Assembly: GCA_021203515.1 (NCBI GenBank)
Contig: JAJQAY010000039.1
Location: 16,570-80,569, forward strand
Reading direction: 5' to 3'
DNA length: 64,000 bases
Source of the DNA: Bacteroides sp.
GTDB lineage: Bacteria; Bacteroidota; Bacteroidia; Bacteroidales; Bacteroidaceae
Shown here: positions 60,066 to 64,000 of the stretch, in pieces
Position numbering within the stretch: the stretch's first letter is position 1
Layout: each line of letters begins with the position of its first letter
Notes under the pieces: model-generated
What the model was told of the DNA's origin: nothing
The model's input: the letters and a program-made list of their open reading frames with translations, nothing else
Database searches by the model: none
Made by a program: the position numbers and the translations under genes

Positions 60066-63000
60066 ATGATATATAAATCTACTCCTATCTATACTTTTTT
60101 ATTTGTATTTCCACCTGCTTCGTATGGTGCCTTTTTTGATAAAGACATTCATTTGCTTACTATACAAAATGGGTTGGCCGATAATACGGTGAATTGTATT
60201 TATAAAGATTGGGATGGGTTTATGTGGTTTGGAAGCGAAAATGGAATAAGTCGTTATGATGGAAAGAACATCCGGAATTTCGGAAAGGAGAAGATATATC
60301 TGAGCATCTCTGAAATAACAGAAATCTCAGACTATTGTATGGGAATAGTAGCGAACTATTTCCTTTCTTGTTTCAATCGAAAGACGGAAACTTTTATTCC
60401 TATTGTTAATGCTGCGGATAGTAGTGCGGTGAGAGCTCTTCACCTTCTGTCGGCAGAGAATGATTTCTTATGGGTATTGACAGACAAAAAACTGATTTTA
60501 TACAAGCAAACTGAAATATATGATAAGCGGGGAAGAGTTGCGTCTATAGTGTTGAGAATGGAAAAAGAATATACTTATCTGCTTGAAGAAGATGGAGAAC
60601 GCTTTTCTGTTTTTTTGTTATTCTTCGGATAAAAAGACTATTTGTCTGGCGTCCAATCGAGGCAATCTTATACTTTTTCATCCGGAAACCCCGGAAGTAT
60701 TTCAGAAAATACATTTATTAAATGTAATAGATACTTATAGACCCACTCATGTCCTATATTCCGGAGGGTTTGTATGGGTTTCTACTATTGGGTGCGGTAT
60801 TATACGCTATCAACTGTCTTCTGGTAAAATAGACCGCATTACTTATGGCGGGAAAGGTAAAGAAAACTTGCTTTCACATACTGACGCATACCAATTAATT
60901 CCTATCAATAACCAAAATTATCTGGCTGCAACCTGGAATGGCTATACGCTAATAATGCCCGATAAAGAAAACCCGGAAAATCTTACCACTGAAATCTATA
61001 ACAGTACAGTTTCTCCATTGTACAAGAACTTGGAATCTCGTATGCTTTCAGCTTACTATGATACAAATGGGGACTTTGGATAGGTACCAATGGCGGTGGA
61101 GTGATGTATTCTGATTTAAGATTGCAATTTTTCGATCAGTTCTATCAGAACCGACATAATGAAATTTGCGGAATAGTGATGGATGAGGAACATTACTTAT
61201 GGTTAGCTTCGTTTCACGGGGGGGGGATTATGAGAAGTGACGAACCTTTTGATGCTATGAAACAGCTCAGGTTTTCTTCTGTAGGTACCGCAGAAGTAAA
61301 ATCAAAGGCAACTGTTCTCTGTGTTTTGCAGGAGAAGGGTAAAGGGCTTTGGTTCGGCAATGCGGACGGTACGCTGACTTTTTACAATGAAAAGTCGAAG
61401 CAATTCAAGATATATCCCTTGCAATTTGAGGGAGGAAAGCAACTAACTTCCGTATGGTTCCTATGTCTTGACAAGAAAAAGCGCTTTTGGGTAGGCACTA
61501 ACAATGGATTGTTTCTGTTTAATTCCCAAACCGGGCATTACCGGAAAATAGATGTAAAAGTCGGTGAGGAAGAATTGAGTATCAGAGTTATTTCCGAAAC
61601 AGAAGATGGTGCAATCTGGTTGGGGACGAGTAATCAGGGCGTTTGTAGAATTATTGAAGATGCTGATGGAAATATGAAGATAGAAACAGGATATGAACAA
61701 AAAGCGCATATCAATTCTTTATCTGTACGTTCGCTGCTGGCTTCCTCAGATGGCAATCTGTATATCGGATATACTAATGGTTTTGCTATTCTCTCGCCGG
61801 CGAATAATTCCATTCGTAATTTCTATACTACACACGACGGCTTGTGCAGCAACTTCATTGGTTGTCTTGTTGAAGACGGAAAAGGGCGTATCTGGTTGGA
61901 AAACAACTCTGGTATATCGCGTTATAGCCGTCATCAACATTTGTTCTACAACTACTATATTTCCGGTAACAACCGTTCGGTTTTGTTTTGTAATAATACC
62001 TTGTTTTTCGGCAACAACAGAAGCCTGACTTATTTTCATCAATCTGAGGCAGATGTCGATGCTGACAATGAACGGGTGTATATTACCAGCTTGGAGGTAA
62101 ACAATCATTGGGTGAAAATAGGGGAGGAAATCAATAACCAGATGATATTGGACAAAAGCATTATTTATGCCAATTCAATCGTGCTGAACCATGCTAACCG
62201 GGACTTCTCTCTTTCTTTCGATAACCTTTCTTACTCTGAGCGGCAACAAAAGTATAATTACCGGTTGCTGCCCTACCAAAAAAACTGGTTAGTATCCAAT
62301 AACGGCGAAAAAACCTCTTATACCAATCTGCCGGAAGGGGAATATACATTTGAAGTAAAGAGTATTTATCCAGATGGGCATAGCGGGGCAGTAAATACAT
62401 TTGAAAGTAGAAATTCTTCCGCACTGGAGCCATACTTTTACATTTCGTTTTATTCTGTTTATTCTATTCGTTACGGGGGTACTCTATTTGATACGGAAAG
62501 TTAAGCGTCGGCAAAGACGTATCGAACAGGAAATGCAGATGGAACACGAATTGCTGACGGCACGTTTGGAACGTGAAAAAGAACATCAAATACTGATGGA
62601 ACGCGAGAACTTCTTTACCGGTGCGGCGCATGAACTTCGCACTCCATTGACCTTAATCCTCTCCCCCCCTGCAAGAGCTGCTTCAACAGTGCAATCCATC
62701 AGAACCGCTCTATCAGAAGTTGCTCACGATGCACAAGAATGGAACGTCCCTGTATGCATTAGTCGACCAACTGCTGTATGTGCAGAAGATAGATGCCGGT
62801 ATGGTGAAATTGCGTTTGGCTGAAGTAGATATAATAAGTCTGATAAATCATGTTTCCAAATCGTTCCGGCAAATAGCTGAGGCTAAAGGTTTTCGTTTTG
62901 AAGTAAACCTCTCCGAAAAAAACTATTGTTATGGATAGATGCGGAGAAAATAGCTGCGGCAACCAGGAATCTACTGTCCAATGCGTTTAAATATACTCCT

Positions 63001-64000
63001 CGCAGCGGATGCGTCTTACTTACCCTCTCGCGAACGGTAAAAGACGGAAAAGGTTTTTGCCAGATAGCGGTTTCGGATACTGGATCTGGTATTTCTAAAA
63101 ATTTGCAGGAGCATGTTTTTGAATCATTTATTACCGGAGATAATGCACCGGAATTTTCTACTAAAGTCGGTATCGGTTTGCGTATTGTGAAGAATACGAT
63201 GGATTTGCATCACGGACAAGTAACTTTGGACAGTGTTCCGAACGAAGGAACTACGTTCGTTCTGCTGATACCCGAAGGAAAAGAGCATTTTGCCAATGAT
63301 GTTCATGAAATGACAGGTTATAAAGAAGAAACTTTTCCCGAAGCTTTACCTGCCCGGCAGACGGAAAGCGGTAAACTCACCCGGAGAAGCATATTGGTTA
63401 TTGAGGATAATGAAGATGTGCGTGAATATATTGTTAGCCTCTTTAAATCCAAATATACAGTTCTTGAAGCAGTGAACGGTGAGGAGGGGGTGCGTATGGC
63501 AGTAGAACATGTTCCGGATTTGGCAATCTCGGATGTCATGATGCCGGTAAAGGATGGCTTTGCTTGTTGTCGTGAAATACGTGAACGACAAGAAACCGCC
63601 CATATACCTATTATTATGCTGACCGCCAAAGCAGAAGATGCCGATATCTTACAAGGTTCGCGCAGCGGAGCGGATGACTACATGATGAAGCCTTTTAATC
63701 CGGAAGTGCTGAAGGCGAAAGTTGAAAATCTTATTTTGCAACGTGAACGTCTGAAACGCATCTATACTAAAACGCTTTTGTTAAAGCACAATTCGGTGGA
63801 CGGAGAGATAAAAGATGCATTTATGGAGCAAATGATTCATGCGATTGAAGCCAATCTTGCAAATGAGAACTTTAATGTAAAGATGCTGGCCGAACAGATG
63901 AACATGAGCCAACCGACTTTATATCGGAAAGTCAAACAGCACAGCCAATTGTCTGTGATAGACATCATCCGCAATATCCGTGTCAGTAAAGCCGCCTCAT
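60066..64000 (+). pseudogene. Hybrid two-component regulator (HTCS), frameshifted and cut by the window end
   Basis: One-protein sensor and regulator of the adjacent PUL. Order: N-terminal export signal or helix, two-component propeller repeats (WDGFMWFGSENGISRYDGKN; DEEHYLWLASFHGGGIM; KGRIWLENNSGISRYS) and a Y_Y_Y domain (YRLLPYQKNWLVSNN). A membrane helix (FRFILFILFVTGVLYLI) leads to the HisKA H-box (GAAHELRTPLTLILS), the HATPase N-box (LLSNAFKYTP) and G-box (VSDTGSGISKN). The receiver (SILVIEDNEDVREYI; Asp in AISDVMMP) and the start of an AraC helix-turn-helix (MLAEQMNMSQPTLYRKVKQ) follow. About six single-base breaks, near 60615, 61077, 62405, 62670 and 62920, mostly in homopolymers. Every functional motif survives. 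The last about 1,060 bp are in one open frame that is missing from the ORF track. Confidence 0.9.

Overview
The window reads as chromosomal DNA of a gut Bacteroides or a close relative. Supporting signs are SusC/SusD pairs, a hybrid two-component regulator, serine-type sulfatases, an ECF sigma/FecR/STN relay, Bacteroidetes promoters (TTTG about 19 bp upstream of TAnnTTTG), and Bacteroides-type ribosomal proteins, EF-Ts and Rex. No rRNA, tRNA, CRISPR array, integrase or transposase gene was seen.

Layout. 1-6.6 kb is core translation: a 5'-truncated rRNA pseudouridine synthase with a long Arg/Gly/Asn-rich tail, asnS, a DUF4488-like secreted protein, then rplM-rpsI-rpsB-tsf. 6.7-26.5 kb is mostly core or conserved: a SUI1/YciH protein, a broken DUF5686-like protein, rex-FAH-ispF, a GH20 hexosaminidase, a Gfo/Idh oxidoreductase, a protein with a possible ExoX-like C-terminal segment, a broken porin, broken dinD, mnmA, a subtilase, xseA, a broken ATPase wedged before xseB, ilvE, trmB and mrp. 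26.5-28.2 kb holds a BlaI regulator with a BlaR1-like M56 peptidase fused to a TonB C-terminal domain. 28.3-35.4 kb is an ECF sigma/FecR/STN-SusC/SusD locus without enzymes. 35.4-41.3 kb is AT-rich accessory DNA: a PDZ/retropepsin-like protein, a TraB/GumN protein, a small lipoprotein, a second M56/BlaI pair and a Cys-rich protein. 41.3-42.1 kb has no gene and consists almost entirely of nested inverted repeats, including two divergent copies of a structured about 84-nt element. 42.1-48.1 kb carries a GH105-like hydrolase, a GH109-like oxidoreductase, a TlpA-like thioredoxin protein and an SGNH hydrolase. 48.1-64 kb is a polysaccharide utilization locus: HTCS regulator, SusC, SusD, sulfatase, GH29 fucosidase, Sip1/GH36 alpha-galactosidase and a second sulfatase.

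How the genes work together. The 48-64 kb locus should bind, import and trim a sulfated glycan containing fucose and galactose, with the HTCS sensing a breakdown product. The 28-35 kb locus would signal from the outer membrane through the STN domain of SusC to FecR and the ECF sigma factor.

Caution. About 16 accessory genes are interrupted, nearly always by single-base gains or losses in short homopolymers and, in five places, by an in-frame stop where a Gln codon is expected. Housekeeping genes are intact. Whether this is sequencing error or real decay cannot be decided from the sequence alone. Broken genes are annotated over their full reconstructed span.
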